Source: Bacteroidales bacterium UBA1800
GTDB taxonomy: Bacteria > Bacteroidota > Bacteroidia > Bacteroidales > VadinHA17
Reading direction: 5' to 3'
Length of the DNA: 57,908 nucleotides
NCBI GenBank assembly: GCA_002319915.1
Contig: DCFQ01000113.1
Coordinates: forward strand, 3,412-61,319
In this document: positions 42,160-50,597 of the stretch, piece after piece
Layout: each line of letters opens with the position of its first letter
How positions within the stretch are numbered: the first letter of the stretch is position 1
Notes under the pieces: model-generated
The model's input: only the letters and a program-made list of their open reading frames with translations
Database searches by the model: none
Told to the model about the DNA's origin: nothing
Made by a program: the position numbers and the translations under genes

Positions 42160-42162
42160 TTT

Positions 42163-42909
42163 ATGACCTTTAGGGAACAGATCAATCCTGACAGGCTTCC
42201 TGCTCATGTTGCTATCATTATGGACGGAAACGGACGTTGGGCAAAGCAAAGAGGCATGGACAGGGTGTTCGGTCATCAGCAGGGAGTGAGTGCAGTGAGG
42301 CAGGTTATCGAGGCAGCGGCGGAGATCGGAATAAAATACCTTACTTTGTATGCCTTCTCCACAGAAAACTGGGGAAGACCCGATGAGGAAGTTTCGGCAT
42401 TGATGAGCATAATGGTTCAATCGCTCAACAATGAGACTGATACCCTGATGAAGAACAATATCCGGCTTACGGCCATCGGGGACACCGGGAGGCTTGCCGA
42501 TGATGTAAGGGAGAGGCTCATGGAGACAGTGAAGATCACCTCCGGTTCAACCGGCCTGACCCTCGTGGTGGCAATGAGCTACAGCTCGAGGTGGGAGATC
42601 ATGGAAGCCGCAAGGAAGCTGGCCGGTGAGATAGTAAAGGGAACCATTGATCCGGATACCCTCGATGAACAGGGTTTCGGGAAATACCTTACTACCGCGG
42701 GGATCCCTGACCCGGAGCTGATGATAAGAACAAGCGGCGAATTGCGGATAAGCAACTTCCTTTTGTGGCAGCTTGCTTATACAGAATTGTATTTTACAGA
42801 TATACTTTGGCCTGATTTTGGTAAGGAAGAGTTTTACCAGGCCATCGTTGACTTCCAGAAACGGGAAAGGAGATTTGGAAGAACAAGTGAACAGGTTTTG
42901 GAAAACTGA
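42163..42909 (+). CDS. uppS: Isoprenyl transferase (undecaprenyl diphosphate synthase)
   Basis: cis-Prenyltransferase making the lipid carrier for peptidoglycan and other polymers. 248 residues. Signature HVAIIMDGNGRWAKQRG (catalytic Asp in MDGNGRW), FGHQQGV, LYAFSTENWGRP, and ELMIRTSGELRISNFLLWQLAYTELYFTDILWPDF. Standard length. bamA follows 7 nt later. Confidence 0.95.
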   Translation: MTFREQINPDRLPAHVAIIMDGNGRWAKQRGMDRVFGHQQGVSAVRQVIEAAAEIGIKYLTLYAFSTENWGRPDEEVSALMSIMVQSLNNETDTLMKNNIRLTAIGDTGRLADDVRERLMETVKITSGSTGLTLVVAMSYSSRWEIMEAARKLAGEIVKGTIDPDTLDEQGFGKYLTTAGIPDPELMIRTSGELRISNFLLWQLAYTELYFTDILWPDFGKEEFYQAIVDFQKRERRFGRTSEQVLEN

Positions 42910-42916
42910 TAAAATA

Positions 42917-45433
42917 ATGGTGATTATAAGGACGAAAGGGATTCTTCTGGCAGTTACGCTGATTCTTTCAGGCTTTCTCGTTTCGGCACAGGAGCAGGAG
43001 AAGATCGCTGATTATTCCACGCTTGAGGACTACATTATCGGGGGAGTGACCGTATCCGGCGTCAGGTTCCTGGATCCCAATGCACTTATCGATATTTCCG
43101 GGTTGCGAACCGGTCAGGAAATTGCAATTCCGGGTGACCAGATCACTTCGGCAGTAAAGAAACTATGGCAGCAGGGATTGTTTTCCGATGTCAGGTTAAG
43201 CATCTCAAGGAGGGTTTCGGATACAGTTTTCCTCGACATATACCTTCAGGAGAGGCCGAGAATCTCATCCGTCAAGTATAAGGGTCTTAAGAATTCGGAG
43301 ATAACCGACCTTTCGAAGAAGATCAATATGCCTGTCGGCTCACAGCTGACCTCCTTCCTGCTCAACCAGACTAGAAAGATCATTACCGACCATTTTGTGG
43401 AAAAAGGCTTCTTTAACACATCAGTCGATTTCGTCCAGAAGGATGATCCCTCACAGCCCAACAATATTATCCTTACAGTTGATGTCAACAAGAAGGAGAA
43501 GGTGAAGATCCAGGAGATAGTATTCGTCGGAAATGAATTTTTCAGCCAGGGTCAGCTTCGCCACAAGATGAAGGATACCAAGCAGCGAAGCATTAATTTC
43601 TTCAAGCCTTCAAAATACATTAGTGAAAAATACACCGAAGACAAGCAAAAGCTCGAGACTTTTTACAATGATAACGGATTCAAGGATTTCAAGATCCTCG
43701 GGGATTCCCTCTACAGGATCTCTGATAACAGGATCGGTCTCCTGATAAAGGTAGAGGAAGGCAAGCAATATTTCCTGCGGGATATCGACTGGGTGGGGAA
43801 CAGTGTCTACAGGAAAGAAGATCTCACTAAGGTACTGAATATCAAGAAGGGGTCCGTTTATGACCAGTCTCATATCGAGGACCGACTCAATGGCTCATCA
43901 GGAGCACAGGATGCTGTGGGCAGCCTTTACCAGGACAATGGTTACCTTTTCTCACGTCTTACTCCTGTGGAAAGGAAAGTTGAGAACGATTCGGTAGATC
44001 TTGAGATCAGGATATTTGAGGGGGAACAGGCTTACCTCAACAATATCATCATCTCCGGGAACACACGGACCAATGAGCATGTCGCCCGTCGTGAACTCTA
44101 CACCCTTCCGGGGGATCTTTTCAGCAAGGACAAAATAATCAGATCGATCAGGCAGCTTGGGGTGCTTGGTCATTTTGACCCTGAAAAGATCAAGCCGGAT
44201 GTTATCCCGGATCCGACAAACGGGACCGTTGACCTTCTTTACAAGCTTGAAGAGAAGGCGAACGACCAGTTCGAGATTTCAGGCGGTTTCGGGGCCGGGA
44301 TGCTGATAGGCACCGTCGGTGTCAGGTTCAGCAATTTTGCAATGAGGAATTTCTTCAAGCCAAGTGCCTGGCGGCCCTATCCTTCTGGTGACGGGCAGTC
44401 GGTAAGCATCAGGGCCCAGTCGAACGGCCGGTATTATCAGTCATATAATATTGCGTTTGAGGAACCATGGCTCGGTGGTAAAAAGCCTAATTCATTCTCC
44501 GTTTCGGTTTACAGGTCGCTTCTCACAAACGGAAGGAAGAGGGGGACGAGCAATTACCAGTCGATGATCATTGACGGAGCCACTCTCGGCCTGGGCAAAA
44601 GAATCTCCTGGCCCGACGACTTCTTTGCAATCTACGGTGAGCTCGCATACCAGAGGTACAAGCTTAACGATTACACTTATTACCATTTCCTCTTTTCTCA
44701 GGGAACATCGAATATGTTCAGTTTCACGACCAGGCTCACGAGATTCTCGACAAGCCCGAACCTGATCTATCCAAGAAGCGGTTCTTCCTTCACGCTGTCA
44801 CTTCAGCTGACGCCTCCTTATTCGCTGATAAGCGGAAGGAATATGAGGAATGTGACCGATCAGGTAAAGTACAACTGGATCGAATTCCACAAATGGATAT
44901 TCAAGGCAGACTACTACTACCCGGTCACGAGGGATGACAAAATGGTGCTCAATGCAAAATTTGCATTCGGCTACCTTGGATTCTACAACAAGGACATAGG
45001 TCCTTCGCCGTTCGAGAACTTCTATCTCGGAGGAAGCGGCATGTCGGGCTATAGCCTTTACGGGAGGGAGATAATCTCGCTCAGGGGATATACCGACGGA
45101 TCTGTAACACCGGTTGATTCAAAGACCGGATCACCTACCGGGAATGTTTATTCAAAATTCACTGTCGAGCTCCGTTATCCGGTATCGCTCAATCAGCAGG
45201 CTACAATCTACGGACTGGCTTTCCTGGAGGCAGGAAGAGCATGGAATAAGCTCAATGAGTATAATCCTTTCAGGATGAACCGTACCGCCGGAATTGGCAT
45301 CAGGGCCAACCTTCCCATGTTTGGCCTTCTTGGTGTGGACTGGGGTTACGGCTTTGATCCTGTGCCGGATCCGGTAGCATTCCCGAATGCAAACAAGGGA
45401 CAATTCAGCTTTATCTTAGGTCAGCAGTTTTAA
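42917..45433 (+). CDS. bamA: Outer-membrane protein assembly factor BamA (Omp85)
   Basis: Central component that inserts barrel proteins into the outer membrane. 838 residues from the ATG at 42917 (MVIIRTKGILLAVTLILSGF signal peptide); a longer frame from 42773 overlaps uppS and is not used. About five POTRA domains precede the barrel (for example VTVSGVRFLDPNALIDISGL, VKIQEIVFVGNEFFS, LNNIIISGNTRTNEHVARRELY, which contains the typical IxGNxxT word), then a 16-strand barrel from about residue 450 ending with FILGQQF, a C-terminal aromatic signature. Two Skp-like genes follow. Confidence 0.95.
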   Translation: MVIIRTKGILLAVTLILSGFLVSAQEQEKIADYSTLEDYIIGGVTVSGVRFLDPNALIDISGLRTGQEIAIPGDQITSAVKKLWQQGLFSDVRLSISRRVSDTVFLDIYLQERPRISSVKYKGLKNSEITDLSKKINMPVGSQLTSFLLNQTRKIITDHFVEKGFFNTSVDFVQKDDPSQPNNIILTVDVNKKEKVKIQEIVFVGNEFFSQGQLRHKMKDTKQRSINFFKPSKYISEKYTEDKQKLETFYNDNGFKDFKILGDSLYRISDNRIGLLIKVEEGKQYFLRDIDWVGNSVYRKEDLTKVLNIKKGSVYDQSHIEDRLNGSSGAQDAVGSLYQDNGYLFSRLTPVERKVENDSVDLEIRIFEGEQAYLNNIIISGNTRTNEHVARRELYTLPGDLFSKDKIIRSIRQLGVLGHFDPEKIKPDVIPDPTNGTVDLLYKLEEKANDQFEISGGFGAGMLIGTVGVRFSNFAMRNFFKPSAWRPYPSGDGQSVSIRAQSNGRYYQSYNIAFEEPWLGGKKPNSFSVSVYRSLLTNGRKRGTSNYQSMIIDGATLGLGKRISWPDDFFAIYGELAYQRYKLNDYTYYHFLFSQGTSNMFSFTTRLTRFSTSPNLIYPRSGSSFTLSLQLTPPYSLISGRNMRNVTDQVKYNWIEFHKWIFKADYYYPVTRDDKMVLNAKFAFGYLGFYNKDIGPSPFENFYLGGSGMSGYSLYGREIISLRGYTDGSVTPVDSKTGSPTGNVYSKFTVELRYPVSLNQQATIYGLAFLEAGRAWNKLNEYNPFRMNRTAGIGIRANLPMFGLLGVDWGYGFDPVPDPVAFPNANKGQFSFILGQQF

Positions 45434-45456
45434 TCACTTTATTTCAAACACGGGTC

Positions 45457-45972
45457 ATGAAAAAAATAGGAGTTGTTATTATTTTGACTTTTCTGACATC
45501 CGCATTTGCGGCAGCTCAGAAATATGGCTTTGTCGACACGGAATATATAAGAAAGAATATTCCAGCGTTTAACCAGGCACAGGAACAGCTTGACAAGCTC
45601 TCGCAGCAGTGGGAAAAGGAAGTGGCAGATGGCTATGCAGTGGTGGAGCAGATGTACAAATCATACCAGAATGACGTCGTCCTTCTTTCACAGGAAATGA
45701 AAACCAAGCGCGAGGAGGCTATCATCGCAAAGGAGAAAGAGATGAAGGACCTACAGAACAAATATTTCGGTCCGGAAGGGGATCTTTTTAAAAAGCGGCA
45801 GGAGCTGATAAAACCTGTCCAGGATGAGATCCTGAAAGCTATCAAAACCATTGCCGCCGAGGGTAACTATGCCGCGATCTTCGACACTGCAGCAGGCGGT
45901 AACATCCTGTTTGCCAATCCGAAGTTCGATCTCAGCGACCAGGTCCTTGAAAAATTAGGTTATAAGAATTAA
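45457..45972 (+). CDS. Skp/OmpH-family periplasmic chaperone (first copy)
   Basis: Holds unfolded outer-membrane proteins on their way to BamA. 171 residues: signal peptide (MKKIGVVIILTFLTSAFAAAQ), start of mature part KYGFVDTEYIRKNIPAF, then a long charged helical/coiled-coil arm (about 40-115) and a conserved beta end (AAIFDTAAGGNILFANP). Directly after bamA; a second related copy follows 39 nt downstream, an arrangement common in the phylum. Confidence 0.92.
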   Translation: MKKIGVVIILTFLTSAFAAAQKYGFVDTEYIRKNIPAFNQAQEQLDKLSQQWEKEVADGYAVVEQMYKSYQNDVVLLSQEMKTKREEAIIAKEKEMKDLQNKYFGPEGDLFKKRQELIKPVQDEILKAIKTIAAEGNYAAIFDTAAGGNILFANPKFDLSDQVLEKLGYKN

Positions 45973-46011
45973 ATAATTACTTTTGCAAAAAACTAAAATC
46001 AGATATCAACA

Positions 46012-46533
46012 ATGAAGAGAATTATCGGAATAGCGGCCCTTTCCATACTTGCACTGATGCCCGGCCAGCTTGCTATGGCACAAACACTTAAATTTGGTCA
46101 TATAAACAGGAACGAGCTTATCCAGGCGATGCCGGAATTCGACTCCGCAAAAGTAAAGCTCGAGAAGCTCAATACTGAACTCTCAAATGCTCTTGAACTG
46201 CTCCAGGTTGAATACAACAACAAGGCAGAATCCTACCTGAAGGACAGCAAGAACCTCACCGACATAGTCAGGCAGACTAAAGAACAGGAACTTCAGGATT
46301 ATCAGAAGAGAATGTCTGATTTCCAGACCAATGCACAGACCCAGCTGCAGGACAAGCAGGTTGAGCTCTTTAAACCGATCACCGACAAAGCCGACAAGGC
46401 CATAAAGGATGTCGGAAAAGAGAACGGATTCCTTTACATTTTTGACCTGTCGCAAAACCAGATAGCTTATTTTGACGATACAAAGAGCACTAACGTGATG
46501 CCACTTGTCAAAACAAAGCTTGGGTTGAAGTAG
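46012..46533 (+). CDS. Skp/OmpH-family periplasmic chaperone (second copy)
   Basis: 173 residues: signal peptide MKRIIGIAALSILALMPGQL..., mature start LKFGHINRNELIQAMPEF (in place of the first copy's YGFVDTEYIRKNIPAF), coiled-coil arm rich in Lys, Gln and Glu (about 45-125), and a C-terminal YIFDLSQNQIAYFD strand. Its divergence from the first copy suggests different clients or loss of redundancy. Confidence 0.91.
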   Translation: MKRIIGIAALSILALMPGQLAMAQTLKFGHINRNELIQAMPEFDSAKVKLEKLNTELSNALELLQVEYNNKAESYLKDSKNLTDIVRQTKEQELQDYQKRMSDFQTNAQTQLQDKQVELFKPITDKADKAIKDVGKENGFLYIFDLSQNQIAYFDDTKSTNVMPLVKTKLGLK

Positions 46534-46560
46534 CCGAATATCAGGCAAGATAACTTTTTA

Positions 46561-46604
46561 TTACACAGAGAATCACAGAGACTTTACGATATTACTCTGC
46601 GTTA
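46561..46604. repeat. Dispersed inverted repeat, family B, copy 2
   Basis: TTACACAGAG (46561-46570), AATCACAGAG, then CTCTGCGTTA (46595-46604), nearly the reverse complement of the left end. Same word family as the repeat at 11629-11703. It sits between the second Skp-like gene and murI. Confidence 0.6.
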
Positions 46605-46621
46605 GTTTTTAACAAGGTGTG

Positions 46622-47422
46622 ATGAATAACCGGCCAATCGGCATTTTTGATTCCGGAGTCGGCGGACTCACGGTTGCACATGCGATCAAGCAGATCCTGC
46701 CCGGCGAAAGCCTTGTGTATTTCGGCGACACGGCCCACCTTCCATACGGGGATAAGTCGGAAGAGGCAATAAAATACTACTCGGGCAAGATCACCGAATT
46801 CCTTCTCGGTCATGATTCAAAAGTTGTGCTTGTCGCATGTAACTCTGCCTCGGCATCCGCTTTTGATTCGCTGAAAAAGGAGTTTGGTCCAGGGACCATC
46901 CTGATAGATGTGATCGATCCTGTCGTGAACTATATCGGCAGCAGGGATTTGAGGAAGATCGGAGTGATAGGAACAAAAAGGACCATAAGTTCCGGGACAT
47001 ACGACAAAAAGATAAGGGAGAGGTCGCCCGGGACATCTGTGATCTCAATGGCGACTCCGCTGCTTGTGCCGATGATTGAAGAGGGCTTTATTTTTGACGA
47101 TATAAGCAACGCGATCATCAGAACTTACCTGTCGTGCCAGGAATTTGCAGGGATCGAGGCCCTGGTTCTTGGGTGCACCCATTATCCGATCATACGGAAC
47201 CAGATTAGCAAATTCTTCAATTTCAATGTTGAAGTGATCGATTCTTCACGGACTGTTTCACAGATCCTCAGGGAGACGCTCGAGAAGAATAACCTTCTTA
47301 ACGACACCGGCAAGGTAAAGGATCAGTTCTTCATTTCCGATTATACACCCTACTTCGAAAAGATTGCGAAGATGTTTTTTGAGGGAGAAATCAACCTCAA
47401 AAAGGCAGATATCTGGAATTAA
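46622..47422 (+). CDS. murI: Glutamate racemase
   Basis: Makes D-glutamate for peptidoglycan. 266 residues from the ATG at 46622, with AAGGTG just upstream; a GTG immediately before it is the alternative. Active-site Cys motifs VACNSASA and LVLGCTHYPI, plus GIFDSGVGGLTV and FGDTAHLPYG. Last gene of the long envelope block; a palindrome 20 nt after the stop may terminate it. Confidence 0.94.
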   Translation: MNNRPIGIFDSGVGGLTVAHAIKQILPGESLVYFGDTAHLPYGDKSEEAIKYYSGKITEFLLGHDSKVVLVACNSASASAFDSLKKEFGPGTILIDVIDPVVNYIGSRDLRKIGVIGTKRTISSGTYDKKIRERSPGTSVISMATPLLVPMIEEGFIFDDISNAIIRTYLSCQEFAGIEALVLGCTHYPIIRNQISKFFNFNVEVIDSSRTVSQILRETLEKNNLLNDTGKVKDQFFISDYTPYFEKIAKMFFEGEINLKKADIWN

Positions 47423-47428
47423 AAAATT

Positions 47429-47484
47429 AACCGCTAGGGAACGCAAAGTCCCGATAGCTATCGGGACTTTGCGAACTTTGCGGT
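47429..47484. repeat. Dispersed inverted repeat, family A, copy 3, with 32-bp perfect palindrome
   Basis: Ends AACCGC and GCGGT; the core 47442-47473 is a 32-bp perfect palindrome built around CCCGATAGCTATCGGG (47450-47465), the same 16-bp core as in copy 1 at 3599-3614. Placed just downstream of murI, it probably forms a strong transcript-end hairpin. Confidence 0.85.
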
Positions 47485-47579
47485 AAATGGATCTCGTCTC
47501 TTCAGACGACTTCAAAATTTATGATCAATATCATTTGGAATTATCATTAATTATATGATTTTTCGATCATTAATTAGCC

Positions 47580-47587
47580 TAATTTTG
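47580..47587 (+). promoter_or_regulatory. -7 element of the korAB genes
   Basis: TAATTTTG matches TAnnTTTG; a T-rich ATTTTT near 47558 may serve as -33. The ATG is 62 nt downstream. Confidence 0.45.
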
Positions 47588-47648
47588 TTCATGTCCGGCA
47601 TATTCAACAATCACTCAGGCTTTCACTTTTTATATCCATTTAGAAGTC

Positions 47649-49493
47649 ATGACCAAACGATCAAAAGTTATTGAAAAAGAGGAAGTAGTCATAAGGTTCT
47701 CCGGCGACTCCGGTGACGGGATGCAGCTTACCGGCACTCTGTTCTCGGATACAGCTGCGCTGTACGGAAATGATATTTCGACCTTTCCGGATTATCCTGC
47801 TGAGATCAGGGCGCCGCAGGGGACAGTCGGCGGTGTTTCGGGTTTCCAGGTGCACTTGGGTCATTCTGAGATAAATACGCCGGGTGATTTTTCAGATGTA
47901 CTTGTAGCCATGAATCCTGCTGCAATCAAGGCAAATGCGAAGTGGATAAAGCCCGGAGGTACAATAATCCTTGACAAGGATAACTTCACCCAAAAGAACC
48001 TCGAGAAAGCAGGCTATTCGAGGGACCCTATTGCGGAGGAAAATCTTGAGAACTATAATATTATCCCTGCCCCGATCACCTCGATGGTGAAAGAATCGCT
48101 CAAGGACCTGGGCCTTGACATGAAGACTGTAACGAGGACAAAGAATATGTTTGCCCTTGGTATGGTATACTGGCTTTTCGACAGGAAGCTAAAATACACC
48201 GAACAGTACTTTGACAAGAAGTTCGGAAAGAAGCCGGAAGTTGCCCAGGCCAACAAGATCGTCCTGAGGGCAGGATATTACTATGCTGAGACAATCGAAG
48301 CGCTGACGCCGGTAATAAGGGTCAGCCCTGCCCCGATTTCAAAGGGCACCTACAGGAACATCTGCGGGAACGCAGCCACTGCATGGGGGATCATTGCGGC
48401 TGCCGAGAAAGCTGGTCTGACAGTTTTCATTGGATCTTACCCCATTACACCGGCTACCGGGATACTTGAGGAACTCGCTGCCAGGAAGGACATGGGAGTA
48501 AAAAGCTTTCAGGCAGAAGATGAGATCGCCGGCATTTGTACGGCACTCGGGGCAAGCTTCGCCGGTCATCTCGGCGTAACATCGACATCGGGCCCTGGCC
48601 TTGCGCTGAAATCCGAAGCCATCGGCCTCGCCGTGATGACAGAATTGCCGCTGGTGATCATTGATGTTCAGCGTGGCGGCCCATCAACGGGATTACCGAC
48701 CAAGACTGAGCAGGCTGACCTGATGCAGGCACTCTATGGGAGAAACGGTGAATGCCCTGTTGTGGTGATTGCCGCCAGCACTCCGTCGGACTGTTTTCAT
48801 TTTGCTTTTGAGGCCGCAAGGATCGCCCTCGAACACATGACGCCGGTACTTCTGCTCACGGACAGTTACCTGGCAAACGGGTCAGAACCATGGAAGATCC
48901 CGGTTATGCAGGACCTGCCCTCTATAAAGCCACCGTACGCCGATACTGTTGAGATCCCCTTCATGCCTTACAAGCGCGACAAGGAAAAGCTCGTTAGGAA
49001 ATGGGCGATTCCGGGTACCCCGGGGCTGGAACACAGGATCGGAGGTCTTGAGAAGACCGCTAAAGGTACAGTTTCTTATATTCCGGAAAACCACGAGCTT
49101 ATGGTTAATCTCAGGGCTGAAAAAGTTGCCAGGGTAGCAGCCGGAATTCCCGATCTTGAATTGTTCGGGCCGGAATCGGGCGACCTGCTGATAGCAGGCT
49201 GGGGAGGCTCATACGGATACCTGCTTACCGCTGCGCGTGAACTGCAGTCGGAAGGTTACAAGGTGAGCCTGGCCAATTTCAACTACATTAACCCGATGCC
49301 GGGGAATGTGAGGGATGTTTTCTCACGGTTCAGGTCGATAGTGGTTTGTGAGCTGAACATGGGTCAGTTTGCAAATTACCTCAGGATGAATTACCAGGAA
49401 TTCCGCTACGAACAGCTGAACAAGGTTCAGGGATTGCCGTTTACGGTCAATGAGATAAAAGAAAAATGCATAAATATTCTGGAGGGAAATTAA
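47649..49493 (+). CDS. korA: 2-oxoacid:ferredoxin oxidoreductase, fused gamma-alpha subunit
   Basis: Oxidises a 2-oxoacid (probably 2-oxoglutarate) to the acyl-CoA and reduces ferredoxin. 614 residues: gamma domain about 10-190 (VIRFSGDSGDGMQLTGTLFS, FPDYPAEIRAPQGTVGGVSG), then the alpha/pyrimidine-binding domain from about 215 (GSYPITPATGILEELAA, FQAEDEIAGICTALGASFAG, TSTSGPGLALKSE) and the domain II region (LTDSYLANGSEPWKIP). No ferredoxin domain is attached. The beta subunit starts 1 nt after the stop, so the two form one unit. The substrate is inferred from family resemblance to KorA; a related pyruvate or isoketovalerate enzyme cannot be excluded. Confidence 0.9.
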   Translation: MTKRSKVIEKEEVVIRFSGDSGDGMQLTGTLFSDTAALYGNDISTFPDYPAEIRAPQGTVGGVSGFQVHLGHSEINTPGDFSDVLVAMNPAAIKANAKWIKPGGTIILDKDNFTQKNLEKAGYSRDPIAEENLENYNIIPAPITSMVKESLKDLGLDMKTVTRTKNMFALGMVYWLFDRKLKYTEQYFDKKFGKKPEVAQANKIVLRAGYYYAETIEALTPVIRVSPAPISKGTYRNICGNAATAWGIIAAAEKAGLTVFIGSYPITPATGILEELAARKDMGVKSFQAEDEIAGICTALGASFAGHLGVTSTSGPGLALKSEAIGLAVMTELPLVIIDVQRGGPSTGLPTKTEQADLMQALYGRNGECPVVVIAASTPSDCFHFAFEAARIALEHMTPVLLLTDSYLANGSEPWKIPVMQDLPSIKPPYADTVEIPFMPYKRDKEKLVRKWAIPGTPGLEHRIGGLEKTAKGTVSYIPENHELMVNLRAEKVARVAAGIPDLELFGPESGDLLIAGWGGSYGYLLTAARELQSEGYKVSLANFNYINPMPGNVRDVFSRFRSIVVCELNMGQFANYLRMNYQEFRYEQLNKVQGLPFTVNEIKEKCINILEGN

Positions 49494-49494
49494 G

Positions 49495-50517
49495 ATGTCA
49501 GAAACAACAGTAAATCAGTTGAGTGCGAAAGATTTTAAAAGCGACCAGGAAGTCAGGTGGTGCCCCGGGTGCGGTGACCATGCCGTACTCAATGCGGTCC
49601 AAAAGGCATTGTCGGAAATAGGCATTCCAAGGGAAAAGATTGCATTCATTTCCGGGATAGGATGTTCGTCAAGGTTCCCTTACTATATGAATACTTACGG
49701 TTTTCACGGGATACATGGGCGTGCATCCGCGATTGCTTCGGGCGTCAAGGTCGCCAACCCGGATCTTTCTGTCTGGCAGATAACGGGAGACGGTGATGCG
49801 CTGGCTATCGGGGGCAATCACTTCATTCATGTTGTCAGGCGCAATATTGACATCAACATAATACTCTTCAACAATGAGATATATGGCCTCACCAAAGGCC
49901 AGTATTCCCCTACTTCCCAGAAAGGGATAGTCACAAAGACATCCCCGTTCGGAACTGTCGAGGAACCATTTTCAGTGGGCGAGCTTGTCATAGGGGCCAA
50001 AGGTAAATTCTTTGCGCGGACGCTTGACTCAAACGTCAGCCTGTCGGCTCAGATCTATGTTGAAGCTGCCAGGCATAAAGGAACATCGGTGATCGAGGTT
50101 CTCCAGAACTGTGTCATATTCAACGACGGTATCCATGAGGTTGTGGCCGGCAAGGAGATCAGGGACGAAAGGACCATAATCCTGAAGCACGGCGAGCCGA
50201 TGATCTTCGGAAAGAACAATGACATGGGCCTCGTTCTCGAAGGGCTCAAGCTGAAAGTGGTGAAGCTGGGTGAAAACGGCATCACAGAAAAAAACATCCT
50301 TGTGCACAATGCGTTCGAGTCGAATCCTGGAATCCAGTACATGCTTGCCAACATGAAATATCCAGAGTACCCGGTGGCGCTCGGCGTTATACGCTCGGTT
50401 CCCGGAGCAACATATGAATCGGACCTCGCAGCCCAGATTGAGGATGTGAAGAAATCTACGAAGATCAAGTCCATGGATGACCTCCTGAACAGCGGATCGG
50501 TCTGGAAGGTGGAATAA
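49495..50517 (+). CDS. korB: 2-oxoacid:ferredoxin oxidoreductase, beta subunit
   Basis: 340 residues. Binds thiamine diphosphate and the [4Fe-4S] cluster: VRWCPGCGDHAVL (CxxC), SGIGCSSRFPYYM, and the TPP motif ITGDGDALAIGGNHFIHVVRRN with NNEIYGLTKGQ. Length and motifs match KorB. Forms the catalytic complex with the preceding subunit. An 80-nt gap separates it from the first receiver/ATP-grasp gene; two TAnnTTTA words there (at 50550-50570) could be weak promoters. Confidence 0.91.
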   Translation: MSETTVNQLSAKDFKSDQEVRWCPGCGDHAVLNAVQKALSEIGIPREKIAFISGIGCSSRFPYYMNTYGFHGIHGRASAIASGVKVANPDLSVWQITGDGDALAIGGNHFIHVVRRNIDINIILFNNEIYGLTKGQYSPTSQKGIVTKTSPFGTVEEPFSVGELVIGAKGKFFARTLDSNVSLSAQIYVEAARHKGTSVIEVLQNCVIFNDGIHEVVAGKEIRDERTIILKHGEPMIFGKNNDMGLVLEGLKLKVVKLGENGITEKNILVHNAFESNPGIQYMLANMKYPEYPVALGVIRSVPGATYESDLAAQIEDVKKSTKIKSMDDLLNSGSVWKVE

Positions 50518-50597
50518 AGCCCGCCTGAACTGCCTCGTTATCCGGATAATGCTAATTTTAGTAAATTTATGATTTTAACATATCCGGAGTCATTGCT

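Noticed and set aside
42773..42916. N-terminal extension of BamA
   Set aside because: It would overlap uppS and hide the signal peptide, which starts at the ATG at 42917.
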